Origin: Elysia marginata
Taxonomy: Eukaryota; Mollusca; Gastropoda; Plakobranchidae
Assembly: GCA_019649035.1 (NCBI GenBank)
Contig: BMAT01010274.1
Span: 174,118-197,800, forward strand
Direction: 5' to 3'
DNA length: 23,683 nt
Each line of letters starts with the position of its first letter. The stretch's first letter is position 1. Shown here one piece after another: positions 9,829 to 19,765 of the stretch. The notes beneath the pieces are model-generated. The model was not told where the DNA came from, did not search any database, and saw nothing but the letters and a program-made list of their open reading frames with translations. The translations under genes were made by a program, and so were the position numbers.

Positions 9829-11770
9829 ACTATCCCATGTTGATGTGAAAGTTTTTCTATGATAGAATCTTAATTCTGTAAAATAAGAAATCGATTGTTA
9901 TAAAAGTTTAAATTTTGTTATTATCTTTACTGATCTTCAGTCACTCAAATGCTATACCGGTACCTCAGGTTATACAAAATCAGATTATTTTTTTATTCAC
10001 TTAAAAAGAGATAGGCAATTTCAGATCCATATCTTTTAGCTCTGTGAATTAAGATAATCCCTTTTTGCTATCAGTGTTTTAATTTGATACATGTCTAATT
10101 CTGTCAAAGAAGACAATTGTTCATTATTTGAGTTTTAAATTGATAGCTCTGTATAATAAGAATCGCAGTCATTGTTTTTCAGAATAACCTGTGATGTACA
10201 TGGAATTCAAGCAGAGTTTAATTTTTTACCTTGTGTCATAACTTTATAGGGCATTGTCATTCTCTCTTGCTAAATGTTGTTTAATATTGTGTATATCTAC
10301 TGTGTTTTGCCTCTCCTCCCACACAAACACACATGCACACCCTCACACATGTGTGTAGGCCTCCACGAATGCGCCGAGCTGCGCTGAGCTAATGACTCAT
10401 AAAAGAGTAAATTGATTTTTTCTATCCAAAAGTGAAACAATTTACTGAGGATTTTCTTGGTTTTTATTGAACGTTTATTTTGTTTTTCAAAAATACTAAT
10501 GAAAACAGAAACTGTGAATTACTTTGCTAATGACTTTTAAGAAAAAGACATTTATAAATGTTCTTTTTATGCCACTTCAGAAACATCATTGAAATACAAC
10601 CAGCTTGGTGTATCACATTTTAGAAATAATTTTTTTTGTCACAGATCTTAAACGCTGGCCAAAATTGCTGCCCTTGATTTGGAAAGGACATTTTTAGTCT
10701 CTGTTGGGAATTGGCCACAGCTCTGCACCGGCCCTACATGGAGCCAATCAGCCAATAAATGAATGCTTTTGTAATTTTCTTCCCAATTATTCTTTAGTTT
10801 CTTTCCAGTGCCTTTAAATTCTGAGTCTGGTCTGGTTTACATTCTCAGTAGTCGTTGTATCTTATTCCATAAGTTTTTAAAAGGTACAGATCTGGGAACT
10901 TTGCAGGGTTTCTCCATATAAGCATGCCGGACGCTAGCTTAGGTGATGTTAAAACCACTTAAATGAAAGAGGATGGCAGGCCAGTTCATGAGGTTGACAG
11001 TGTCACAAAGATGATTCATTGACGATTCATCCCCCGGTGTGCCATGTGTGTCAACTCCATAAACTGCAAACATTGTCCTAGGCATGTTAAGCTGTTTGGC
11101 AACTCAATTTTCTGTCTGTCCAGCTTGCAACATTCATTTAGCTTCCCAATGGTCATTTTCTGAAAGTGACGGCATAGGTAATGAAAATGTAGGTCTAAAT
11201 GATACAAAATCAGTTTGCTTTTTTTAGTAACAACTGAAGGAAAAGAATCTGTCAGTTTGTAATTTTGAGCTTTTATTCAAACATATGAGTAGTTATCATG
11301 GATTAATCTTTTTAACTTGCCGCAAATTAACTCCCCATTCATATGAAACTCAATACAGAAACAATCAATGGAGATGACTTTAACCCAAACCTGCATATAA
11401 AATTTCTAGTGCTTTGAACACTTTAAATTCACACAGTTTCTCTTTTGTGTCAGTATATGTGTGCAATTATTAAACCACTGAAACGGTGGCTGGAAATGAG
11501 ACATTAAACTCGAGGTTTGTTTGTTCATCTCTGAAATTTTTTTTTTTGCATGTTAGATCTTTAGATAAATTTTTATTCATTATGATGACACTGGATCTCA
11601 CTGATCCTCAATCTTTTAAATGCAACAGGTCAGGTTGTAATCATGATGCGGTACAAAGAAATTTGTTTACTGTCTCCGAAAGCTTTTGAAAAGCTTTTGG
11701 AACAATCATCTCGAAATCTCCAAATTTCTCAGTTGGACTCATTTTGCGGGGGCAGCATGAAGACATAATT

Positions 11771-11789
11771 ATATATATACATGTATATC
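11771..11789. repeat. TA-rich palindromic simple repeat
   Basis: A run of alternating A and T leads into ATACATGTAT, a self-complementary word. The TACATGTA motif also occurs near 8-15, 5694-5703 and 21480-21490. These are short low-complexity tracts with no assigned role. Confidence 0.5.
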
Positions 11790-13174
11790 TTTCATTATGG
11801 AATAGCAGAAAAAGCTATGCGATAAATTGCACCAAAAAAGGGCAAGTGGTAATTTAAAATGCATTCTTTTAATTATCTTTTTCGTTATTTGAAAATAGTT
11901 GCCTGAAATCTACGCAAACTCTGACAATCGCTCCATGTCCTCTGCTGTTAGCTATGGAGATTGAGAAGCAATTGACACATTTTACCTGACCTAATTAGAA
12001 AACAGAACAGATTCTTTACAAAGCTGTGCCTCTGCAACATTTTCTCTCTTTTCATGTTTCTCTTATAGTTATACCTCCCCCTCCCTGATTCGTTTTGTTC
12101 CTGGCAAAGGAAACACGCAGGAGTGTGCCCTGATGCATTAGATTCTTTACTAAAATGAGAAAGTTTTTTGTATTTATAGACCTTTGTGATGTGCAGTTTT
12201 TAGTCCTGTTATGAAGTGCAATTATTTCAAATTTATTCTATTTACCGTGCAAAAATAAAGTAAAGGCCTAAGTGACACATCAATTGAGAGATAGGAGGAA
12301 ACTGGGTATATTTGTCTTGTTTACTGAACTATGTAATTGTCTAGCAACCAGTCAAAATGTCACTTAAATATGTTAGACGTCACAGCTATTGTCACAAGGC
12401 ATTGATTTCTTTAACACGTTTTGAGCTTTCAAATGTTAAACTTTTCATGAAATCATCAAAATTTTTAGGAAAGCTATTGGGAATTCTTTTGTAGCACAAT
12501 GTTTATTATATATAATGAAAAACAAGAGGAACTTTTTAAATTTAGGTTTCAAATATCTGAATCATTTAGACTGTTTACAAGACACATGGCTTAGTTTGTT
12601 CTGTCTCAATGTTTTTTATTGCATTGTTGAGTTGAATGCAATTTATTCATTTAACATGTTTGGTAATTTTTGTCCAAACAGGCAATTTATTTATGCTTGA
12701 GCAATGCTTCAAAGAGATCTATATTGTGATGTATATGTTTTACTAAACTTTGCATTGGCTATCTTTATTTGAATAATGCCTTCAGTGATATGGAAAGGAT
12801 TTTATTTAATTTATTTAAGAACTGAGAATGTCTTCTCTGTTTAGGATAATCAACCTGTGTAAAAAATAACTGCATGTGTATCAAATTACTTCTATTGTGC
12901 TCATTTTCATCTCAAAGAATTGTTTAATGTAACTTCTATAAAACATTAAAGGTCTAAAGCACATCATTGCATATTGTATGTTCAGAGATGAAATAATACT
13001 TTGTGCCTAAAAGAAACTCCAAATCTACACAAAATCATGTATATTGAATACATAAAATACATAGCTTTACTGTTTAAATCAAAATTTTGTCATGTAATAA
13101 AATTTTCAATCAACACATCTAGCTCTCATAGATTGCTTTCTTCTGACCAGTTCAAATGAATCAGATGTTGGGGA

Positions 13175-13203
13175 TTTTTTTTTTTTTTTTTTTTTTGGGG
13201 GGN
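13175..13203. repeat. T22-G6 homopolymer tract ending in an ambiguous base
   Basis: Twenty-two T are followed by six G and then the only N in the window (13203). Length and flanking bases here are unreliable. Sequencing slippage is the likely cause. Confidence 0.85.
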
Positions 13204-13746
13204 GCTTTTTAAAACAATTTTTTTTTCTTCTCAACATTTAAATTTTAAAAACTTCATTATTAACATGCAGTTTTTGAACACTAACAAACTCATAGAAAAC
13301 ACATTGTACAAAGTATCCAGGCTTTGAAATACATGTAATAATATTTGGACATCAGATGTATATTGACTGGCTGCATAACACATTTTTCCAAGTTTTTTTG
13401 TTTTGTTTTTATTTTGTATAATATTTTTGTAAAGAATCAGTAATACTCTAAACAGCAGTAGTGATGTATCCCTAGGGAGAATTTTCGTTTATAAATGTAA
13501 TATTAATCATTTTTTTCCCGCCTGTTAGTGACAGTTCATGACTTATACTATTCTGTGATAATATCAAATGACTAAACTGTAATTTTAGGTATCTTTTAAA
13601 TATACAAAGGTGCATGTATAGAATGTATTATACAAAACATTTTTGATTTAAAAATGTGACCGAATCTTGACATTGTTCATTAAAGGACAAACAATGATGT
13701 GATTGTCGAAATGCTGTGAATTGTCAACAGTCTTGAAGTCTATAGT

Positions 13747-13980
13747 TGGTAAGAGGTGGTTCAATAGGTAGGGGTGTCGATCCCGAATCCACAGGTCTAG
13801 GGTTCAATCCCACGTCTTAGCAAAGTTTTATTTGCTCGATTTGTGTGCACCCAGTACAAATTAGCTCGCTAGCTCGGAAGGACATCAATGGCAGACTACC
13901 TTACCATACCTTGTGTTAAGAGTAATGGGAATCTTACTCCTCTTTCCCCAACGCTTATGTTAAAAAAAGAGATTAACTTT
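13747..13980 (+). mobile_element. tRNA-derived SINE (Ser/Leu-like head)
   Basis: The head resembles a tRNA. TGGTTCAATAGG (13758-13769) matches a Pol III A box, and GGTTCAATCCC (13801-13811) matches a B box with the CpG of the consensus decayed to CA. Between them the sequence reads like a Ser/Leu-type D-arm and anticodon region, but no complete cloverleaf or acceptor stem forms. A non-tRNA body follows to about 13980, ending in a short A-rich patch. Transcription would be by RNA polymerase III from the internal boxes. The borders are approximate because I see no clear target-site duplication. Confidence 0.7.
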
Positions 13981-16794
13981 ACATTTCATTGCATATCATA
14001 AATCTTTTACTATGGTCTGTGACAATCATTGTATACAATTAGCAGAGAATCTATCACTGTATCAGTTCAGTGAATCAATTTTTTGCATACTGGTACAAAA
14101 TTTTAACACTTTTGATGTAAACAAGTCCATGCATCCTTGAACGTGTTATCATCAAATTCATATTTATTAGAGATTGAAACTGATTTGTGACCAGTTAAAA
14201 TACATTGTATTTAAAGCAGAGCTATGTTCAAAATTCAGCATTTTTGTCTAAAGGCAAAATTTAATCTTTTTCAGAGAATGTAAAATATTTTAGGGATGAC
14301 AAATGATTTTTCAGGGAAAAGAATGAAAAATGAGCCACTCACTGCATCTCACATAAGACAAATACCAAGGCCTCAAATTGTACTGATATAGATCAGATAT
14401 AGACTTTTCACAGTACTGGTAAATTTCAAACAAAGAAACAAAAGGAAGAACAGGAACAATAAAAAAAAAGTTGAAGGAAAAATTCCAGATTATCTCTTCA
14501 TGTATTTTGAATTCTCATTAAAAAGACCAACTCATATTTTCTGTTGGCCTACCTTTGAATGCCTTGATGGTCACTCATATTTTCCGTTGGTCTACCTTTG
14601 AACGCCTTGATTTCACTTTGATGTCTCATTTGTTGTAGTTTCACAGCTGATAGCTTAAGCGATGTTGAGATACAAATCATTCTCATATTTCCTCACATTT
14701 ATACATGTACCAACTGTGTCCTCTTTTTCTTTTTCTTCAGTGCCTTGAACTTTTTGCTGTTTTTTTCAGGAGGTAACTTTAAATATGAAGGTGCTTTTAT
14801 GTAAATTAATAAGAACTGTCCCTTATTAACTCATTTGAGAATTTAGTTTGACATTATAGGTACATTGTACAGATGTATTATGAATTGATAACATATGCCT
14901 CCTGTCCAGGGCAAATGCGTCAGAAGTTGGAAATTCTTTTTTAGAAAATGCCTTTTAAAAAGTCTATTGGCTTTTTTGGGGGGTATTTTTATAGTCAGTA
15001 AAAACTGCTTTATCTTTCCAGAAAATATCCTTAATTCTATAAAACATTCGATGTCGGCAAGCTTAAAAGAAAGCAATTGTTAAAAACAGCAAGATTTGTA
15101 AAGTTAATGCATGCCAAATTGTGTCATCCTACTTATACACCCAGGACGCGAGACAAATGACTGAGAGTGAGCTAAAAAGTAAGTTCCCGGTTTGTTTGTT
15201 TTTTGCATAATTATCAGTTCACAAATAACATGTATTTCAAGTCGAAACGTGGGATCTCCACAACATGCAAAATAGTTTATTTATCAATGTAGCCCCGATG
15301 GTGTATTTTGATGGAGAAGAATTCCAGCAACTGTTCATGGCACCATGTGGGAAATTTTAGGAGAAATTAACATCACATACATTTTTTGTTGAAAATAAGG
15401 ACAGCGGAAAGGTTTGACTTTGAGGGTATATTTCTAAAATTTCAAGTTTGTAATGCCAAACTTTTTTCAGTTACATAAAAATGGAACTTACTTTTCAGCT
15501 CGCCCTTGTAGAACCAGATGGTTGTCAATTGTTATGTTTAAAAAGCTATTAAACTATTGTTACTACATCTACTCTGTTGAATATGCTATGTGCTGTCCTC
15601 AATGTCTCAATCTAACTTTTCTGGCAGCAACCCAGAGTCTATTCACATAAAGAAAATTAATTTTTACAAATTGTTTTGTTGTTGTGATTATTGTTTGCAT
15701 CCAGTCCGGTAACTGTTCTCAATAAAACAAAGAAGACCAGAAAGCTTCCAAACTGAAAAGTTATTTTATGATTTCACCAGTATGCAATAAAAGTTTAGAC
15801 TAACTATTTGTAACAGCAACCTTAGATTTGTTGTGGTGTTAGCTTGAAAAGGGTCTAAAATGTTTTTTTTTTTTTAATCAACCATGGTTGACAATGATGA
15901 AGAATATTCTTTACCTTATTCAACTTGTTTTTAAGTTAAGTGAAGCTGATTTTTTTTTCTGAATTTAGAAAAAGTGCTAAACCTGTAAAGTAAAATATTC
16001 TATTGCACTTACAGTTACAACAATATGCCCCTCAATCCCAGTATTTTATACCAATGTTAAAATTTTTCCATGACGTTCTGGTTTAAAAAAAAAAAAATTT
16101 CAATTTAACAAAACTAAAGATCTGAGGTTGTTATGATAAAATCAGGCACAAGCTAGAAATCTGACATATTAAGGTATCAATTTTTTCCGGAAGTGGCGTT
16201 TTAAAAATGTTTAAAAGTATAATTCTATCTGTTTTTATAACCCAAGATAGCTCATTTTGAAACAAAATTAAACAATCAAAAACATTGAATACTTTTGTCT
16301 TGGAAGGGCTCTAACTCAAAACTAGTCCAGACTTACAATAGAGGCTCTTATCAACAAAGGGAAGATTACAACTAGAAAGAAAATTTCTTTAATAGTGTTG
16401 TTTTTACATGGTAGGTCTAGACAGGCTCCTTATGCAAGTGGACAATAATTATAACAGAGGAAAAAAGCTATGTCAACAGCATTGGTGAATTTGACGTGCA
16501 ACAAATGTAACAGTTTAGATAATGTATTTAGCGATATTCTTAGATTAATCTGAGAGTGGTTGAAACCAGCATTATCAGTGACTCTGGTGACAATGGCCAC
16601 CGGTGCAACATCTTGAATTTTGTGAAGTAGATATTCATACGTTCGCCAGCCCAGGGAAATATTTTACCCTCTCTTTAGCAGATGAGGACATTGCTTCAGG
16701 GTAAATACACTCAATAGTTGAGTCCTCAAAGATATAATGTAGAGATTCTTGAGTGTTAAGTGGATGGTTTTTGGCTATCTCGGTTTATCGAACT
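13981..16794. other. Non-coding spacer
   Basis: AT-rich DNA with a 43-bp tandem duplication (14530-14615), poly-T and poly-A tracts, and no convincing ORF. The open frames at 14843-15083 (both strands) and 15453-15650 lack features. A possible mini-exon near 15145-15175 (ATG followed by a GTAAGT donor) has no partner. Confidence 0.5.
14530..14615. repeat. 43-bp tandem duplication, two copies
   Basis: A unit starting ACTCATATTTT and containing TACCTTTGAA and GCCTTGAT is present twice head to tail (14530-14572 and 14573-14615). The copies differ by only a few substitutions, mostly T/C transitions. The duplication is recent relative to the surrounding sequence. No function is evident. Confidence 0.85.
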
Positions 16795-17644
16795 TCAGGG
16801 ATGTTGGTTCTTTACAACATTCGCTGTTTTATGTACTTGATCCGGCTGCGGAATATGTTGTAGATCTTTACCTTGAGCGATCGTATTCTTGTTAGGTCTA
16901 GACTTGATCCGCCCAATGTTGGTGAATGAAGGTGTCGTTGCATTTTTCACTTTAGCATTAAAACTTTGCAGAGTATCTCTAGATGGAGCATTAAATTTAG
17001 AATCGACTAGTTCGGTTTTTAGGAGAAATAGAGTGAATGTGATGATCCTTTGTCTGACATGACTCGTCATACCTAGACCTACATTATTTGCAATTCTGCA
17101 ATGACTTCTTAACTGTAGATTGTGGAATTTGCGGGCCAAGTTTCTTTCCAAAAGCAAGCATTCTATTTTTCGGATTCGGAATATCAACCCTAATACTGTT
17201 TCTGAACTGATCAAAGTCACCTCGCAGTATATATGTGAGTCCTTTTTGCATAGAATTGTCCAGATCCTCCACTGACACCGAAATAGATTGCAGATCTGCA
17301 TACTGAAATTTCTATCAAGGGTACTTTGCGACGAACAGATTTTAGTATTATTTGTAGAAGGTTCCAGTAATGTTGCTTAGCAGTAGTAGGCCTATTAGGC
17401 TATTATTAGACGGCATGCAGCCTCCACAAGGTAAGCACGCAGAGTTTAAAACAGAAGTCGAAGGAGTTTTGCCGTTAACAAGTGTAGTAAACGAATGCTC
17501 CATGTCAAATGAAAGCGACGGTTTAATAAAAACTTGCAAAATTATTTTGACCTCCAAAGCTGAGCCATGTACCATAAATTCATCACAAGGTATGTACCAA
17601 TAAATAACAACCTTTGGTTTTGAAAGAGAGCATAAAAGTTCCAC
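16795..17644 (-). other. Unassigned minus-strand region open for reading
   Basis: On the minus strand a 168-codon open frame (17301 down to 16795) overlaps a second open frame (17278 to 17084) and is preceded by a 98-codon frame (17644 to 17348). GC content is a little higher than in the flanks. Neither translation shows motifs I recognise, and the upstream pieces do not join by obvious splice sites. It may be a decayed gene or transposon, or a chance open stretch. A plus-strand frame at 17370-17603 is equally uncharacterised. The CR1-type LINE begins just downstream on the opposite strand. Confidence 0.25.
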
Positions 17645-17689
17645 TAAGATGTTATTGGCGTCAAGACTTTCACTAGAACAGCAAAGAAC

Positions 17690-19266
17690 TGTTCAAATTT
17701 ATAAAGGGACTGATAGTGGGTGAATCAGCCAGTGCGGTTTTACCTAAGCACACAAATGCACTAGAACTGTCAGAAAGGTTTTCCAAGTTCTTTCACAAAA
17801 AAATACAAATAATAAGAGAAAAACTTGATTCAGAAGAGTGTGGACCACCAGAACCTGTTAGTGAAAAAGATTTAGAGCAGGGATGTGAGTTAAAATTTTT
17901 TCAAGGAGACTTCTTCAGAAGATATTTAAAAAATCCTTGCATCATCACCTAACAAGAGCTGTTCTTTAGACAAAGTGCCGACATGGATCACCAAATATTC
18001 CCCAGCATACTTTCTCCAACTTTAGCATCAATTGTCAATGAAAGCTTCGCCACTGGAGAAGCCCCATCAAAAATGAAACAGGCCTTTATTCGACCTCTCT
18101 TAAAGAAGCCCAACTTCGACCCCAATATCCTTAACAATTACCGTTCAGTTTCAAACCTGAGCTTCATTTCTAAGCTGATTGAGCGAATTGTAGCATCAAG
18201 TATCAATACTTATCTGGGTGAAACAGGCCTTGCACCCATCCTACAGTCTGCATACCGCCCATTGCACAGTACTGAGACGGCACTCCTTCGATTTCACAAC
18301 ATCATTCGCCAGGTGGATCAGAGAAAGGCTGTGATGCTAGTGTTACTGGATCTCAGCGCTGCATTTGACACCATTGACCAGGATTGTCTATTAAATTGTC
18401 TGCAGAAACAGTTTGGCATGAAAGGTGTAGCTCTGATATGGCTGGCTTCCTATGTGTCAGAGAGATCTCAAGCTGTTCAAATCAACCCAACAGCAGCTTC
18501 TTCATCAACATGTCTACAGTTTGGCGTTCCCCAATGGTCTGTAGTCGGACCAGTTCTCTTCACGTTTTACACAGCCCCTCTAAGTGACATCATCAAGGTA
18601 CATGGCATGGCATTTTATCTATGCGCCGATGGCACCCAGCTTTATATCTCGGCTAAACCAGGAGAAGAATTATCAACAAAATCATCAATGCATACATGTT
18701 GTGAATCAGTTAGGAAATGGATAAAGCAAAACAAACTGAAGTTAAATGATTCAAAAACTGAAGTGATATATTTTTATGCAAACCATTTGGAAAACCAATT
18801 TGACTTTAGGACTTTCAAGATTGGTGAATCAGAAATTAATGTAATCAATGAAGGGGCAGTTAGAAACCTTGGTGCCTACATGAACTCAGACATGTCCATG
18901 ACAACTCGTATCACAAAGACTTGCCGATCCATTCACTTTCACCTACGGAAAATTGGCAAAATTAGGAAATTCCTTTACAACGATACCTCAAAAATTCTTG
19001 TGCACAGTCTTATCCTGAACAAATTAGACTATTGTAACTCTTTACTTCTAGGTTTGTCAATTGAAACAATGAACAGATTGCAAAAAATGCAGAACAAAGC
19101 AACCAAACTGGTTACCCGAGCAAAAGCGCGAGACCATGTTCAACCAATTCTTCGTGAACTTCATTGGCTGCCTGTCAAAGAACGTATTTGTTTCAAGGTA
19201 GCTATCACTGTATTCAAATGCCTGAATGGTCTAGGCCCTCAGTACTTGAGTGAACAGAGACCTTAA
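17690..19266 (+). pseudogene. LINE ORF2 fragment: reverse transcriptase (inactivated)
   Basis: A frame open from before 17716 runs to 17952 (FSKFFHKKI, the linker before the RT domain). It shifts for about 60 bases (KSCSLDKVPTW), then returns at 17983 for 427 residues. Counted from 17983, the RT blocks are NYRSVSNLSFISKLIER (residues 52-68), QSAYRPLHSTETALL (88-102), motif A LLDLSAAFDTID (121-132), motif B GVPQWSVVGPVL (181-192), motif C CADG (214-217) and LNDSKTE (254-260). LDYCNSLLLGL and LHWLPVKERI follow in the thumb and tail, typical of the CR1/L2 group. The YADD box reads CADG, losing the second catalytic Asp, and Gly of PQG is Trp. In life the enzyme would copy LINE RNA at a nicked target. 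Confidence 0.9.
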
Positions 19267-19400
19267 GCACACGCACCGTGTCTCACTACGCGTACGTGAA
19301 AATCGGGAAAGCCGATCAAGGAAACTATAAAAATAAGGAAACCAGTTTCTAAATTTAGACCCACAGACGTTCCCGTCATGCTCACGCGTTGGCTGCTTAA

Positions 19401-19628
19401 AGTCTGTAATTTCTAAACTCCTACGTGCCAAATCGATTCCTACACTCCATGAACGAGAACCTCCTGGTTATTCCAACAACTAATTTGAAACTGGGAGAAA
19501 GAGCCTTCTCAGTGGGTGGCCCAATCATATGGAATAGTCTGGAAAGCCACGTCAGAAAGTCACCAACAATGGATGCCCTTAAGAAGTTTCTCAAGACAGA
19601 CCTGTTCAAGAGATCCCTGAACCATTAA
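19401..19628 (+). pseudogene. LINE ORF2 C-terminal end, out of frame
   Basis: In a frame different from the main RT frame, YVPNRFLHS, then LLVIPTT and GERAFSVGGPIIWNSL, match the usual end of CR1/L2-type ORF2 proteins (an RxFSxxxPxxWNSLP-like block). The last residues before TAA are Lys/Phe-rich, as expected. The roughly 135 bases between 19267 and 19400 that should link this to the RT frame read as no conserved sequence and contain several stops. A small replacement or heavy decay occurred there. Confidence 0.8.
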
Positions 19629-19765
19629 GGATCTTTGAGCAACACATACCCTCTTATTCTTGGGAACATTTTCTTTTTCATCATTTTCCAAAGCGACTTA
19701 GAGCATGGAAGATTCCTCTGTGGATTTGCGCGCTGTACAAGACACTTATTACAGATTACAGAAGT

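Larger units (their letters stand above)
8797..13746. other. 3' flank of the cysteine-rich gene; no gene seen
   Basis: About 5 kb of AT-rich sequence without a credible ORF or splice-bounded exon. The first part must include the 3' UTR. Candidate AATAAA signals occur at 8867-8872 and 9823-9828, with further ones beyond. There is a short CA-rich patch near 10320-10355 and a TATATAGAGAGAGAG stretch near 9645-9660. Small open frames at 11016-11207 (minus), 11486-11689 and 12515-12700 look like chance. Confidence 0.5.
17680..19765 (+). mobile_element. 5'-truncated CR1/L2-type LINE retrotransposon
   Basis: Recognisable coding starts inside the region between endonuclease and reverse transcriptase (LFKFI at about 17690) and runs through the reverse transcriptase, the C-terminal tail (to 19628) and a 3' UTR. 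The 3' UTR has AAGCGACTTAGAGC at 19691, GCGCGCTGTACAAG at about 19729, and a short ATTACAG repeat at 19748-19761. The endonuclease and any ORF1 are absent, as expected from the 5' truncation typical of target-primed reverse transcription. Several frameshifts and a mutated catalytic box show it is inactive. The left border is approximate. Confidence 0.88.

Noticed and set aside
10890..11207. Possible Tc1/mariner transposase remnant on the minus strand (a KNLWNKIQRLL-like stretch)
   Set aside because: Only a few residues recall the family. The expected DDE blocks and terminal inverted repeats are not visible.
13747..13820. A functional tRNA-Ser or tRNA-Leu gene
   Set aside because: There is no acceptor stem pairing and no long variable arm. 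The B box is mutated and a SINE body follows.
15145..15185. Mini-exon with ATG and GTAAGT donor after a CCCAG acceptor
   Set aside because: The polypyrimidine tract is weak and no compatible partner exon was found. It is likely chance.
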